From assembly GCA_030761205.1 (NCBI GenBank), contig JAULJL010000034.1, forward strand, positions 3,929,501 through 3,993,500: DNA of 64,000 bases. The letters run 5' to 3'. Shown here in pieces: positions 11,046 to 20,880 of this stretch (its first letter is position 1; every line of letters starts with the position of its first letter). The position numbers and the translations under genes were made by a program. This stretch comes from Fremontodendron californicum (taxonomy: Eukaryota > Streptophyta > Magnoliopsida > Malvales > Malvaceae). A model generated the notes under the pieces. It did not search any database and was not told the origin of the DNA. It saw only the letters and a program-made list of their open reading frames with translations.

Positions 11046-11350
11046 GGGGGATGGATGAAGAGTTGGACTTGAAAAGACAATGCTTTTACGCTTTGAGGTA
11101 TCGCTGTTGGTTGCTTTGATTTTTTTTGTCGTTTATTCAATTCTGTTTTTTGAAATGGAAAAAGAAACTATTTCTCATCAGACCCGAAGTTTCAGTTTAA
11201 TTATGATATTTTTACTAAAAAAAATGTGAATTTTTGTCCAAATCCTGTTAAACGGCGGGTTGACTTCTACGAACCCAAAACGTTTCGTTTTCTCTCTAAA
11301 GAGAAGTAAACATACGTTTCCGCCGCTTAATCCTATCCAACTCCCCGTCA
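11046..11350. promoter_or_regulatory. Putative shared promoter region of PEPKR1 (minus) and the Ycf20-like gene (plus)
   Basis: About 300 bp separates the inferred first exons of two divergent housekeeping-type genes. The region has CT-rich leaders on both sides and no obvious TATA box close to either start. Its role as a bidirectional promoter is inferred from layout only. Confidence 0.5.
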
Positions 11351-11411
11351 CTAATTTTTCACTCCAAGAAAACCCTCTCTCTATTTTTTAAAAGGAGCCA
11401 TATTTGCAACA

Positions 11412-11447
11412 ATGGAGCTGGTGAATCTTCAGGGTTTCGATTCGTAG
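11412..11447 (+). CDS. Upstream ORF (11 aa) in the Ycf20-like leader
   Basis: ATG GAG CTG ... TCG TAG encodes MELVNLQGFDS. It lies in the inferred first leader exon, about 800 bp (mostly intron) before the main ATG. Its TAG stop occupies the last three bases before the splice donor GTAAAA (from 11448), so the uORF closes exactly at the exon edge. It may reduce or tune main ORF translation; that is inference. Confidence 0.4.
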   Translation: MELVNLQGFDS

Positions 11448-12191
11448 GTAAAAACTCTTTAACCCCGGCTTAGTTAATCATATGAAGGCCTTAAAGTTTG
11501 CTTTTTCTTTTTTATAATCAAGTTAGTTGCATATGATTAGCATTCAACTTTCTGGAAATGGGGATTTTGGTTTTTGTTCTTTTATTGTTTGATTATTGCT
11601 GGAAAGTTTGTTTAAGCAAAGTTCATCATAAGCTGCTTTATGACCCAATTTTGACATTCAAGAATAGATTTGTTTTCTTAAGCTCAGGTTTGACATTAGC
11701 TCAAGTTGGGTAGTAGGGTGTAGATGTGATTTGGGATATGGGTTTTGTCCTTGATTCTTTTGTTTATTATTTGTTGGAGAAAAAGTTAATTGAATTTTGC
11801 CAATGTAGAGTAAAAGTGTTTTAGATGAGTACTTTGTTTACTCATGAGTTATGAGTTGAAAAAGGAAAAAAAAAAAAAAAAGAGTTAGCTGGATTATGTG
11901 AACATTTAGGTGAACGATAACAATGTTTTGTTTTTGCCTAGAGTTGAATTTGACTGATCCTTATGACCTGAAGGATCTCATTAGATGTGAACACAAATTT
12001 TCATAACATTGCAATTCTTTAGACTGTCCTGCTGAACAACATACGTTAATGGATGCTTGCAGACCACTCAGTCTATGGCTGCTTTTGTTGAAAATGATAC
12101 AAAATATAATTATGTCATTATTATACAAAAAATACAGTTCCTTTTCTTTTTTCTAGTAATTTCATTTTGGTTTGTATTTTCTGCTATCCAG
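11448..12191 (+). other. Leader intron of the Ycf20-like gene
   Basis: Donor TAG/GTAAAA at 11448. The likely acceptor is CTATCCAG ending at 12191, 31 bp before the start codon; an alternative acceptor is CTTGCAG ending near 12061. The intron is T-rich as expected for a plant intron. Confidence 0.6.
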
Positions 12192-12222
12192 AGTTTTTTT
12201 CCTTTTGATGAAGAAATTATAA

Positions 12223-12681
12223 ATGGCACTTACGAGTTTAACGTCCGCAAGCCTCCTCAAATTTGGTTTGAGTCCTCAAACTACACTTTCACGTAGAAAG
12301 TCTTTTATTTCACGATCATTACCTGGGTTTCTCAACATCCGTGCTGTGCAAGAGAATGGAGGTCCTCGAAGGCTGGTTGACATCATAAGGCTTGTACCAG
12401 ATATCTCTAGGAATTACTTTCGAAGTCCTTCTAGAAGGGCACTTTTTGGTGGAATCTCCTTGTTGGGAGGTTTTTATGTTGCACAAACAATCTCTCTATC
12501 CTTTGGAGCTTTAGGAGTCAATGATGTGATTGCAGCAGTACTATGTGTTCTCCTGACAGAGTATGTGACAAGGTTTTATTACAGCCGTCCAAAGGTGACT
12601 TTCCCTCTTGCTCTTCTCAACAATTTCAAGATGGGTTTCACCTATGGACTCTTCATTGATGCTTTTAAGCTTGCCAGTTGA
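12223..12681 (+). CDS. Ycf20-like (DUF565) plastid protein
   Basis: A single coding exon of 152 aa. Residues 1-40 (MALTSLTSASLLKFG..., rich in Ser, Thr, Arg and Lys, poor in acidic residues) look like a chloroplast transit peptide. The conserved Ycf20 domain follows: RRLVDIIRLVPDISRNYF, then SPSRRALFGGISLLGGFY, two hydrophobic segments (about 88-105 and 106-121), FYYSRPKVTFP and a C-terminal LLNNFKMGFTYGLFIDAFKL. In algae and cyanobacteria this is the Ycf20 family. Arabidopsis nuclear members are linked to non-photochemical quenching at the thylakoid (NPQ6/NPQ7). The domain is complete and has no disruption. The start is the first ATG in frame with the transit peptide. Confidence 0.9.
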   Translation: MALTSLTSASLLKFGLSPQTTLSRRKSFISRSLPGFLNIRAVQENGGPRRLVDIIRLVPDISRNYFRSPSRRALFGGISLLGGFYVAQTISLSFGALGVNDVIAAVLCVLLTEYVTRFYYSRPKVTFPLALLNNFKMGFTYGLFIDAFKLAS

Positions 12682-12985
12682 TTATATCCAGTTGTCTTCA
12701 TACTTGCGATGCTCATTAGTTCTTAGTATTAAGTTTATAAACCTCTCAATTTTCCTATAATGTTTATTTTTTTATATATATTTTGCCCTAGTCTTCTGTC
12801 ACATCCTTTTTTCCCTGTTTTGAAGTTAACTATTTGTTTTCTTTCCTTTTGATTTGTTATAAGTTCCCCTATGCTTCTTTTCTTGTTGCTGTAAGTATGT
12901 GAACTGTCTTCTGCCTACATGTTGGTGAAGCAAACTCTGAGACCAAAGTTATTTGATGTATCATCCTAATTGTTATGTTGTAAAG
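12682..12985 (+). other. 3' UTR / downstream region of the Ycf20-like gene
   Basis: AT-rich non-coding sequence. The copia LTR starting at 12986 sits about 300 bp after the stop codon and bounds it. Confidence 0.45.
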
Positions 12986-13328
12986 TGTTGAGAAATGGAA
13001 GATGTGATTGTGATAGTACCGTAATTTTAGGGATCATATTAGGATTGTATTATTTGTATTTATGAGTTAGTCAACTACTATAAACTAGGAAAGTTAGCCA
13101 GCTATTAGTTATTAATCCCTAATTTTGTGGACTATCTTTTCCTATAAGAAGGAAACCTGTACAGCTTTGTAATTCAGATTAGTAACAGAAAGTTACTTTC
13201 AATCTTCTCCTCAGTTTTTCTCAATTTATATGGTATCAGAGCTTTGGCTCTTTTCTAAGAAATTAAACTGCCATGTCTGATGTTACGTTTGCATCTACTC
13301 CTTCTCCTGTTAAAACCTTTAAAAGTCA
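12986..13328 (+). mobile_element. Truncated Ty1/copia element: 5' LTR, PBS and gag start
   Basis: The LTR spans about 12986-13223 (238 bp, TGTTGAG...TTTCTCA). It is followed by the primer-binding site TGGTATCAGAGC (13231-13242), complementary to initiator tRNA-Met. The gag-like start codon at 13273 (MSDVTFASTPSPVKTFK) is the last copia-specific sequence before the break at about 13328. No pol and no 3' LTR follow, so this is a 5' stub cut off by the rearrangement that joined it to the gypsy LTR. Confidence 0.75.
13231..13242 (+). other. Copia primer-binding site (initiator tRNA-Met)
   Basis: TGGTATCAGAGC, the usual plant copia PBS, lies 7 bp after the LTR end. Confidence 0.8.
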
Positions 13329-13370
13329 TGCCTCGCCTTGTTCGAACCGTCTGATGTTACGTTTGCATGT
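13275..13370. other. Patchwork junction between the copia stub and the gypsy LTR
   Basis: The 20-mer GTCTGATGTTACGTTTGCAT occurs at 13275-13294 and again at 13349-13368. Between the copies, 13329-13352 reads TGCCTCGCCTT joined to TTGTTCGAACCGTCT, two pieces found apart in the adjacent gypsy LTR (near 13487 and 13539). Junctions overlap by 3-5 bases (CCTT, GTCT). This looks like filler copied from both neighbours during break repair. Confidence 0.65.
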
Positions 13371-14148
13371 TTTTTATTTTTTTATTTTTTTATTTTTTTT
13401 TTCTTTCTCTCTCTCTGCTCAAAACCTCCCCAGAAACCACCCCTAAACCCAAAATCCGGCGGTCGGACCACCGCGCCGGCCGTCGTGCCTCGCCTTCGGC
13501 CGCCGTGCGTCGACGGCTGATGATCTCCAAAATCACCTTGTTCGAACCGTCTCGATCTTCTCTTCTCGGATTCGGGCTCCGTTTTGCCCGAATCCCCATC
13601 GAAATCCGTAGATCTAGGTTTCAAAAACTTTTTTTTTGTGGTTGTTTTTTTTTATGGTTGTTGTTTTTTCAGCAAGGGGGTTTTTTTTAGGGGGGTCCGA
13701 TCTGGGTTTCGGACCCCGGATCTGGGGTTTTTGGTGAGGGGGGGTCTCTGTTTTTTCTTTGGTGGGTTTTTTTGGGTCGATCTGGGGGGTCGTCCGAATC
13801 AGGGTCCTTGGCTGGCTGAGGGGCCTCCTCGTTTTTATGGGGGGTTGAGTGTTTGGGGTGGTTGAGGGGTGGCGTGGACAGGTGGGTGGCGTGTGCAGGG
13901 GAGGTGGTTGCAGGGTAGGTGGTTGCAGGGTGGGGGAGGGTGGCGTGTGGCAAGGGAGGCTAGGGTTTCTGTTGCCTAGGGTAGGGTTAGGTAGGGTTAT
14001 GGATTTGGGCCTGTGGGCAGGCCCATCAATTGGGCCCGAAAATTGGGCCTGTATGGGGCCTGCGGATCGGGCCTGCTGAATAGCAGGCCCTGTTGCAAAT
14101 GGCCCGGGTCGGATTCGAATCCGACCCGGGATAAAAACCGTTGTTACA
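13371..14148 (-). repeat. Truncated 3' LTR of the gypsy element
   Basis: It matches 23928-24740 of the complete LTR and ends on the right at TTGTTACA (14148). Only about 778 of 2662 bp remain; the rest was lost at the junction with the copia stub. The right copy has a short extra segment (near 24631-24655) absent here. Confidence 0.85.
14103..14130. repeat. 28-bp perfect palindrome near the LTR terminus
   Basis: CCCGGGTCGGATTC followed by its exact reverse complement GAATCCGACCCGGG. It lies 18 bp from the LTR terminus. The copy at 24695-24722 differs at one base. It could form a cruciform in DNA or a very stable RNA hairpin. Confidence 0.9.
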
Positions 14149-14161
14149 GCTGCCCCTCTTT
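14149..14161 (-). other. Polypurine tract of the gypsy element
   Basis: On the minus strand AAAGAGGGGCAGC directly precedes the 3' LTR start TGTAACAACGG. Position and purine content fit the plus-strand primer site. Confidence 0.7.
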
Positions 14162-14235
14162 GCCCATTGCTGAGAATCAGTAATAGGGCAAAGACGCGAG
14201 CAACGTTTTTGTTTTGAATTGTGCATGTGTTTGTT

Positions 14236-15243
14236 CTAGGAGGTACCTCTCCATCGGAGGTTCTTATCAATCGAAAAATAAATTGCTCCTCTCATTAGAG
14301 GCTCTATCACTTCAAAAATAAATTGCTCCTCTCATCAGAGGCTCTATCACTTGGAAAATAAATTACTCCTCTAATCAGAGGCACTATCACTTGGAAAATA
14401 AATTGCTTCTCTAATCAGAGGCTCTATCTCTTTGAAAAATAAATTGCTCCTCAAATCAGAGGCCCTATCACTTGGAAAAATAAATTGCTCCTCTAATCAG
14501 AGGCTCTATCACTTGGAAAAATAAATTGCTCCTCTAATCAGAGGCTCTATCACTTGGAAAAATAAATTGCTCTTCTAATCAGAGACTCCACAACTTTGAA
14601 ACTAAATTGCTCCTCTCATCAGAGGCTCCACAACTTTGAAAATAAATTGCTCCTCCCATCCGAGGCTCCACAACTTTGAAAATAAATTGCTCCTCTCATC
14701 AGAGGCTCCACAACTTTGAAAATAAATTGCTCCTCCCATCAGAGGCTTCACAACTTTGAAAATAAATTGCTCCTCTCATCAGAGGCTTCACAACTTTGAA
14801 AATAAATTGCTCCTCTCATCAGAGGCTCCACAACTTTGAAAATAAATTGCTCCTCTCATCAGAGGCTCCGCAACTTTGAAAATAAATTGCTCCTCTCATC
14901 AGAGGCTCCGCAACTTTGAAAATAAATTGCTCCTCTCATCAGAGGCTCCACAACTTTGAAAATAAATTGCTCCTCTCATCAGAGGCTCCACAACTTTGAA
15001 AATAAATTGCTCCTCTCATCAGAGGCCCCACAACTTTGAAAATAAATTACTCCTCTCATCAGATGCTCCACAACTTTGAAAATAAATTGCTCCTCCCATT
15101 AGAGGCTCCACAACTTTGAAAATAAATTGCTTCTCTCATCAGAGGCTCTACAACTTTGAAAATAAATTGCTCCTCTCATCAGAGGCTCCACAACTTTGAA
15201 AATAAATTGCTCCTCTCATCAGAGGCTCCGCAACTTTGAAATT
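14236..15243. repeat. 40-bp tandem array (about 24 units)
   Basis: The unit is about AATAAATTGCTCCTCTCATC + AGAGGCTCCACAACTTTGAA. Each unit carries a small inverted repeat, CCTCT...AGAGG. The first ~8 units (to about 14585) have TCTATCACTTGG in the variable part; later units have TCCACAACTTTG, so the array has two homogenised blocks. It sits just upstream of the 3' LTR in element orientation, the hypervariable 3' UTR position where Tat/Ogre elements are known to carry satellite-like repeats. Confidence 0.9.
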
Positions 15244-15464
15244 TAAAAACGAACTTCGAATTTTTGACAATGAGTTTGAACACAACTTAGATCATCACCT
15301 CACTTACTACCTTAGTCTTACGAAAGTGAAGACTCATTCTGGATATCTCCATCTCTTTCTCGTTTAGTTTTGAAATTCCTTGTCAGATTCTTCGGATATC
15401 GCCACTTGACTAATCATACTGAGGCTCGACCTTTCTTAAAGTAACGAGTTTGACTTCGCACGAA

Positions 15465-16185
15465 TTGAAAATGGTACCCCGGAGGTTTTGAAAGCAGATG
15501 CTCGGAGGTCTAAAAAAATGTTACTTCTTTGAAAATGGTGCCCGGAGGTATTTTTCCTGACTTTGAGAATGATGCCCGGAGGTCTTTATCAATGATTTTT
15601 TAGAAAAGTGCCCGGAGGTCTTGAGAACATGATTTTTAAGGATAATGCCCGGAGGTCTTGAAACAGTTGCCCGGAGGTCTTAAAAATGTTTTTTTTTTAA
15701 AATGATGATCGGAAGTCTTATCGATGATTTTCGAGAATAGTGCCCGGAGGTCTTGAAAACATGACTTCTGAGAAGAATGCCCGGAGGTCTTGAAACAGGT
15801 GCCCGGAGGTCTTTAAAAATGTCTTTTCTTTGAAAATGGTGTCCGGAGGTCTTATCCATGATTTTTGATAATAGTGCTGGAAGGTCTTAAGAACAGATGC
15901 CCGGAGGTCTTATAAAAATTATCTTTTCTTTGAAAATGGTGCCCGGAGGTCTTAAAAGAGGTACCCGGAGGTCTTAGAATAGATGCCCGGAGGTTTTCTT
16001 TCTTTCTAATTTTCCTTTTCTTTCGCTGTGCCGGAAAGATTTAAAAGAAATGCCCGGAGGTCTTAGAACAGGTGCCCGGAGGTCTTTTTTCTAATTTCTC
16101 TTTTTTGCTGTGCCCGGAGGTCTTAAAAAGGTAACCCGAAGGTTTTAAAAACGGATGCCCGGAGGTCTTGGTGATCATGCCTGAA
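15465..16185. repeat. GCCCGGAGGTCTT-based irregular tandem array (about 20-25 units)
   Basis: A conserved 12-13-bp core recurs with AT-rich spacers of about 10-35 bp (for example TTGAAAACATGATTTTT). The core is constant while the spacer length varies, unlike the regular 40-bp array next to it. Confidence 0.85.
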
Positions 16186-18940
16186 GATCTTTCACAATCA
16201 TATCTTGAAAGAAAATCTCACTAAATGCTCAAATTCAAATGTCAAAATTTCAAATAGTCAATGTCATGCATGAAATGTGAATGTCATGCAAAGTCAATGC
16301 ATATGCCCCTGATGATGCATGTGCAAGTACCCTCGAATAATGTACACATTTTATGACACGATGCAGATGCAAAACTTAATAGATATGCGAATGTTCATGA
16401 ATGATGCGAATGTTCCCAATTGTTTTTTCTGATCTTGGTTTAGCTTTTCCAAATCGTTTTTCCTCTTCGAAACAGAGTGTATCCTGAAACGCTCGTGCTT
16501 CGTAAGAGATCAACCATTTTCTTCACTTTGGAACTATCTTTTTGCCCCGATAGTTTTTCAAAATTTTATCAACTGGAGTTCGAGCCAAATGTTCATTTCT
16601 TCTACCTCAATAGTTCCATACCTTTGGGCCAGAAGAACCTTTGCCTTATGCCAACATCGAAAATGGTTTCTTCCAAAAATATTTTCATTTATCTGCTTTT
16701 GCTTGCTTTTCTTTTGAAAAATGTTTGCTTATTTACTGAAAACTTTTGAGCTGAAAATGTCATCATCTAATATCCGAACCTCTTAAAAATTGATGATCAC
16801 TATTAGAAGTTTTTTCTGAGTGTCCATACGGCTTTTTTTCAAATTAAGGCGAAAGGCTTGGTACAACAAGATTTTGATTGATCCAAGGAGACTTCACAAC
16901 AGGAAAAATGTATATCCTTTCTAGACTTACAAATGGAACAGATTTTATAGAACATGATTTTTTTGGACTCAAACAAATTCAACCTTCTTTTAGTTTCCAA
17001 ATTATGGCATTTTGACAAACGTCAAGACTAGTTGGGAGGTTCAAACTGGAAAGTTAATTCTGGAAAGAAAAACGGTCTCAGTTTTTAAAGTCAAACCTCC
17101 AAACGAGAGTTGACAGTTTTGGGATATTTTGGAATTCTCAGATGTTCCTCGATTTCTTCAAAATGACCTCTTCTTTTGTTATGGCCTTGACAATACCATA
17201 AGCAGCATCGAGATTCTCCCATTTTACTCTAGATTGCCCGTGTTGGGTTTTCACCCTAGAGTCTCCTTCTTTCCATTTTTTCATTTTTTCATTAAATGTT
17301 TCACCATGCATTCAAGAAATCAAGACTTATCCAAAAAGGGATTTTAACCAGAAAGGATACTGAAGTCTCATGCATTTCTCTAAGAATAGACTCATCAATT
17401 TAAATGACCATGCTCGATCGAAATGGTCCTTTCCAGGTACATAATGTAGGCCGAGGTTCGAGGTACTGAAAGAAAAGATAAATAGGCCCAAACATGTGTT
17501 TAAGGTGATCAAATCAATGATCATTTCATGAGGAGAATTCTCTTCGAAACATTTGTCTTTTCTGAGCTTTCTCTTTATTCGATGATTTTCATCCGTTCTT
17601 TTCTTTCTTTTCTATTTTTTTGCTTTCCTTTTTCTTTTTATCTCCCTTTTTTTTTTTTTTGCATTTCCATTTTGACAAGTTGAGCCCGTAGTTGTTTGGA
17701 AGCTCAGATTTCTCTTTGATTCATGGCATTCTTTTTTCGTCTTTGAACCAAGACTTCATTATCTGTGACTTTGAAAAGATTCTTCCTCGCATTTGCCCCC
17801 TAATGTGGAGGGTGATCCTTGATCGGGGTTGAAAGAACGAAAGTATTCATTAGGCTCAAAAGGGGTAGCAAAAGGATATTTTATAATTTGTGAAAGGATG
17901 ATGAAAGATGGCCATTTTTCATCTCGAACACAAGCACGTAAATCGAAGAGTCATTCCCTAGAGGAAAATAATGAAAAGGTTTTTTCTTTCTTGATACCAT
18001 CTTGAATTTCATGAATGCATGATGTCACACTCGTTTTTCATTTTCTTTCTTTTCTTTTTTTTTCATTTTTTTTCTTTTTTGATGCATGCTCCGAAAATTA
18101 CTTCATATTTATTCACCACGTGTCCTCCGTATCTACAAATGATGCACCATTTGATTGGTCATACAAATTAGAATTCGTATCATAACGAGTAACACCTCAA
18201 GTCTTTTTGGCTTTCCGAAGGGACAAGAAAGAATATGGCTGAAAAATAGCTTTTTTTTCTAGGAACACGAGAAAATCAGGTTTAGTCATTGTTACCTGAG
18301 ACGTTAATCATGAAGTGACGTCTGGGCAACTCTTGTTTTGTGGTTACGGAAATGGATGTGAATGGTTTTGGCATAACCTTGACACACATCAATTTATCAT
18401 AATCCAGATTCTTGAAAAAGGTTTCACTTGTTTGAGACACCAAAAGCTCGGATTTTCTCAAAAAGTTTGTTCCATTGCTCATAACCTAGACTAGGATCTG
18501 CATTTTTCTTATTGCACTGACTATGGTTTCTGAAATTCAACAATATATTCCTGGAAGCATTGACTGTTTCCAAACTCAAAAGATTCAAGCATGGGCAAGT
18601 CCGAAAGAGAGATGAAAGGATGTTGGGTCATTTCTAACATTGATCATCAATAATCTCAAGACAACTCATCATTTCTTAACGTGAAGAAAGATTTTTTCTT
18701 TTAAGAACGCGCTCTTCAAAATCAAGAATTTCTTTAATGTTTATTTTTGCAAATTCAACTTAAAACACAATAAACACAAAGCCTTTGAAATTCAAAATTT
18801 ATTTATTTCATGTGGATGCCGACATAAGACAAGTGCTTTCATGATGAGGCATAGAACTACATGCATATTCCTCAATGTTTGTCGACATGCTTTTAAAGGA
18901 AACCATTCATATCCTCCAAACCCGTGGCAAAGTAACCGAT
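16186..18940 (-). other. Gypsy internal region without a recognised gene
   Basis: About 2.75 kb between gag and the tandem arrays. Several short reading frames exist on both strands, but none shows RT, RNase H, integrase, protease or other motifs I recognise. An ATGCATG-rich stretch at 16255-16420 resembles the leader repeats at 20555-20880. Confidence 0.5.
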
Positions 18941-20452
18941 TTATGGCAATGCGGATTTCCACTGTTCGACTAGCTCTGGAGTCAAAATGCCATCGTGGAC
19001 AAGACCTTCAATCTTTTCCTTCAGTTGTCTGCATCTTTCAGTTGAATGTCCAATTGCCCCCATGTGATACTCACACTTGCTGTTCGGGTCATAACTCCTT
19101 GCTGATGGGTTTGGAGCTGTTTTCAAAGGCACAGGGGTGAGGTATTGGTTCCTCATTAGTAATTGCAACAGGTCAGAGATTGGGATTGAAAATTTCTCTT
19201 GGTTGCCCCGCGGTCGTTTCTGGGAAGCAGGCCTAGTTGTAGGGGCTGGCATAGGATGAGGTGTTTGAATATCTGGAAGGTAAGGATAATGACTTGGAGA
19301 GACATTGGTAGAGTAACATGATTGATATGGAGAGACCCGGGGATATGGAGTGAATTCTCTCATAGCCTGGACATGTTCCTCTTTCTTTTCAGGTGTCTCG
19401 TTTCTCTCGGCATTGGATGTCTTATCTCCTTCGAGTTTTTCGTTCTTGATAGCATTTTCAATCATCTCTCCTGAGGTTACCATATCTGCAAAATTCTTTG
19501 TGGCACTGCCAACGAGTCTATCATAGTACGGAGCGTGCAGTGTATTCACAAAAAGGACAGTAATTTCCTTTTGAGTCAGAGCCGGTCGTACTTGGGTGGC
19601 CATGTCCATCCACCTCTGAGCATATTCTTTGAAGCTCTCAGTGGCCTTTCTCCCCATATTTTGCAAGGTTAACCTATCCGGTGCCATGTCGATCATGTGC
19701 TTATACTGAGTCTTGAAAGCTTTTACCAGATCTTTCCAAGAACGGATATGGTCCCGATCCAACTGATTATACCATCTTGCAGCTGACCCTGTTAGACTGT
19801 CTTGGAAGCAGTGGATTAACAGCTTGTCATTGTTGCTGTAGCCAGCCATTTTCCGACAAAACATCGTGACGCGAGTTGATGGACATTTTGATCCGTCATA
19901 CTTTTCAAATTCAGGGACCTTGAATTTTGGCGGAATCACCAAATCCGGGACCAAGCTGAGCTCATTCGGATTCGTATTCCCGAAAATGTCTATTCCTTCT
20001 ATGACTCTGAGTCTCTCTTCAAACAGATCATACTTCTGTTGCACTTCTGCGTCTTCCACTTGCTTTGCCACACGTTTCTTCAGCTTTTCTTGTTCTAGTG
20101 AACCATCTTGGCTTGGAATAACAACCGAGTCTGAGGGGTGAAATTCCGAGTTCAATTGAAGTTGTTCTTGGCCTCGTTGACTCGGTAGGTAAATCGGATC
20201 TTCGTTGTTGTTTACTTGAGGTCGAGGTTCTCCTCTTATGATCGATCCTTCAGCAACCCATTTTCCTCGAGTCAACCTAGTTATCATTTCAATCATCTTG
20301 TCTATTTGCTCGCGTGACTCCTCTTGAGATTTTGTTATCTGTTCTCGTGTTTCTTGCTGAGATCTGGCTAACTGTTCTTGTAATTCTCTCTGTGCTCTTT
20401 CCACTCTATCTAGTCTATTTTGTTCATCCTCCATGGCTCCGGCCTGTGTCAT
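18941..20452 (-). CDS. Gag protein of the Tat/Ogre-like element
   Basis: 503 aa, uninterrupted. Residues 1-65 form a charged, Gln/Glu-rich coiled coil (VERAQRELQEQLARSQQETR). The middle carries the retrotransposon gag core (FQDSLTGSAARWYNQLDRDH, SFKEYAQRWMDMATQVRP, FVNTLHAPYYDRLVGSATK). Near the C-terminus is a single zinc-knuckle-like CEYHMGAIGHSTERC. The ORF stops soon after the knuckle (KSALP), with no fused protease. Gag forms the virus-like particle that packages element RNA. The intact frame in an element lacking pol suggests that gag itself is retained by selection or that the copy is young. The ATG at 20452 is the first in frame. Confidence 0.88.
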   Translation of the reverse strand: MTQAGAMEDEQNRLDRVERAQRELQEQLARSQQETREQITKSQEESREQIDKMIEMITRLTRGKWVAEGSIIRGEPRPQVNNNEDPIYLPSQRGQEQLQLNSEFHPSDSVVIPSQDGSLEQEKLKKRVAKQVEDAEVQQKYDLFEERLRVIEGIDIFGNTNPNELSLVPDLVIPPKFKVPEFEKYDGSKCPSTRVTMFCRKMAGYSNNDKLLIHCFQDSLTGSAARWYNQLDRDHIRSWKDLVKAFKTQYKHMIDMAPDRLTLQNMGRKATESFKEYAQRWMDMATQVRPALTQKEITVLFVNTLHAPYYDRLVGSATKNFADMVTSGEMIENAIKNEKLEGDKTSNAERNETPEKKEEHVQAMREFTPYPRVSPYQSCYSTNVSPSHYPYLPDIQTPHPMPAPTTRPASQKRPRGNQEKFSIPISDLLQLLMRNQYLTPVPLKTAPNPSARSYDPNSKCEYHMGAIGHSTERCRQLKEKIEGLVHDGILTPELVEQWKSALP

Positions 20453-20554
20453 AGAGGTACGCGGTGATTCTTATACCTCTGATTTGGAAGAGAAATCTTT
20501 TCAAAGTTTTCAAAACTAAGCCGACTTCTTTTTTATTCCTCAAGTGTGCTTCAT

Positions 20555-20880
20555 GATGCATTAACTATGAATGCCGTGAATGTAACATGATGCCCATATG
20601 ATGCATGTAAAGAATAAACAAATTAATGCATGAGCACATACAATGAGTGACCATGTATGTCACGAATGCATGACCTTATTGTTATGAATGCAATCACGAT
20701 GTCGATATGATGCATGTAAAGAATAAATAAATTGATATACTGGTATATACGGAGAAAGATCATGCATGTCACTAATGTATTCTACAATGAATGATCATGC
20801 ATGTTATGATTGCAATATGATGCTCATTTGATTTGTCTAAAGAATAAACAAATTAATGCATGAATATATACAGAAAATTA
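20555..20880. repeat. Leader repeats, about three copies of a 115-125-bp unit
   Basis: Units share ATGATGCATGTAAAGAATAA + ACAAATTAATGCATGA, followed by ACCATGTATGTCA-like sequence. They lie upstream of gag in the element leader. Copies are diverged. Confidence 0.7.

Noticed and set aside
12057..12296. Open frame overlapping the start of the Ycf20-like gene
   Set aside because: It is in another frame, crosses the leader intron acceptor and has no motif.
13960..14000. Telomere-like TAGGGTAGGGTTAGGTAGGG
   Set aside because: Only a few imperfect units, present at the same place in both LTRs. It is part of the LTR, not an interstitial telomere.
13382..14270. Long open frames on both strands of the GC-rich LTR (also 23581-24690), some Pro- or Gly-rich
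   Set aside because: They lie in the LTR, overlap on both strands, consist of low-complexity sequence and occur in both LTR copies. This is composition, not coding.
14236..15243. Regular short repeats resembling a CRISPR array
   Set aside because: The whole 40-bp unit is repeated with no unique spacers, inside an LTR retrotransposon in a plant genome. It is a tandem satellite.
16477..17524. Possible decayed pol frames between gag and the arrays
   Set aside because: No RT, RNase H or integrase motif was recognised in any frame by eye. A profile search would be needed to claim them.
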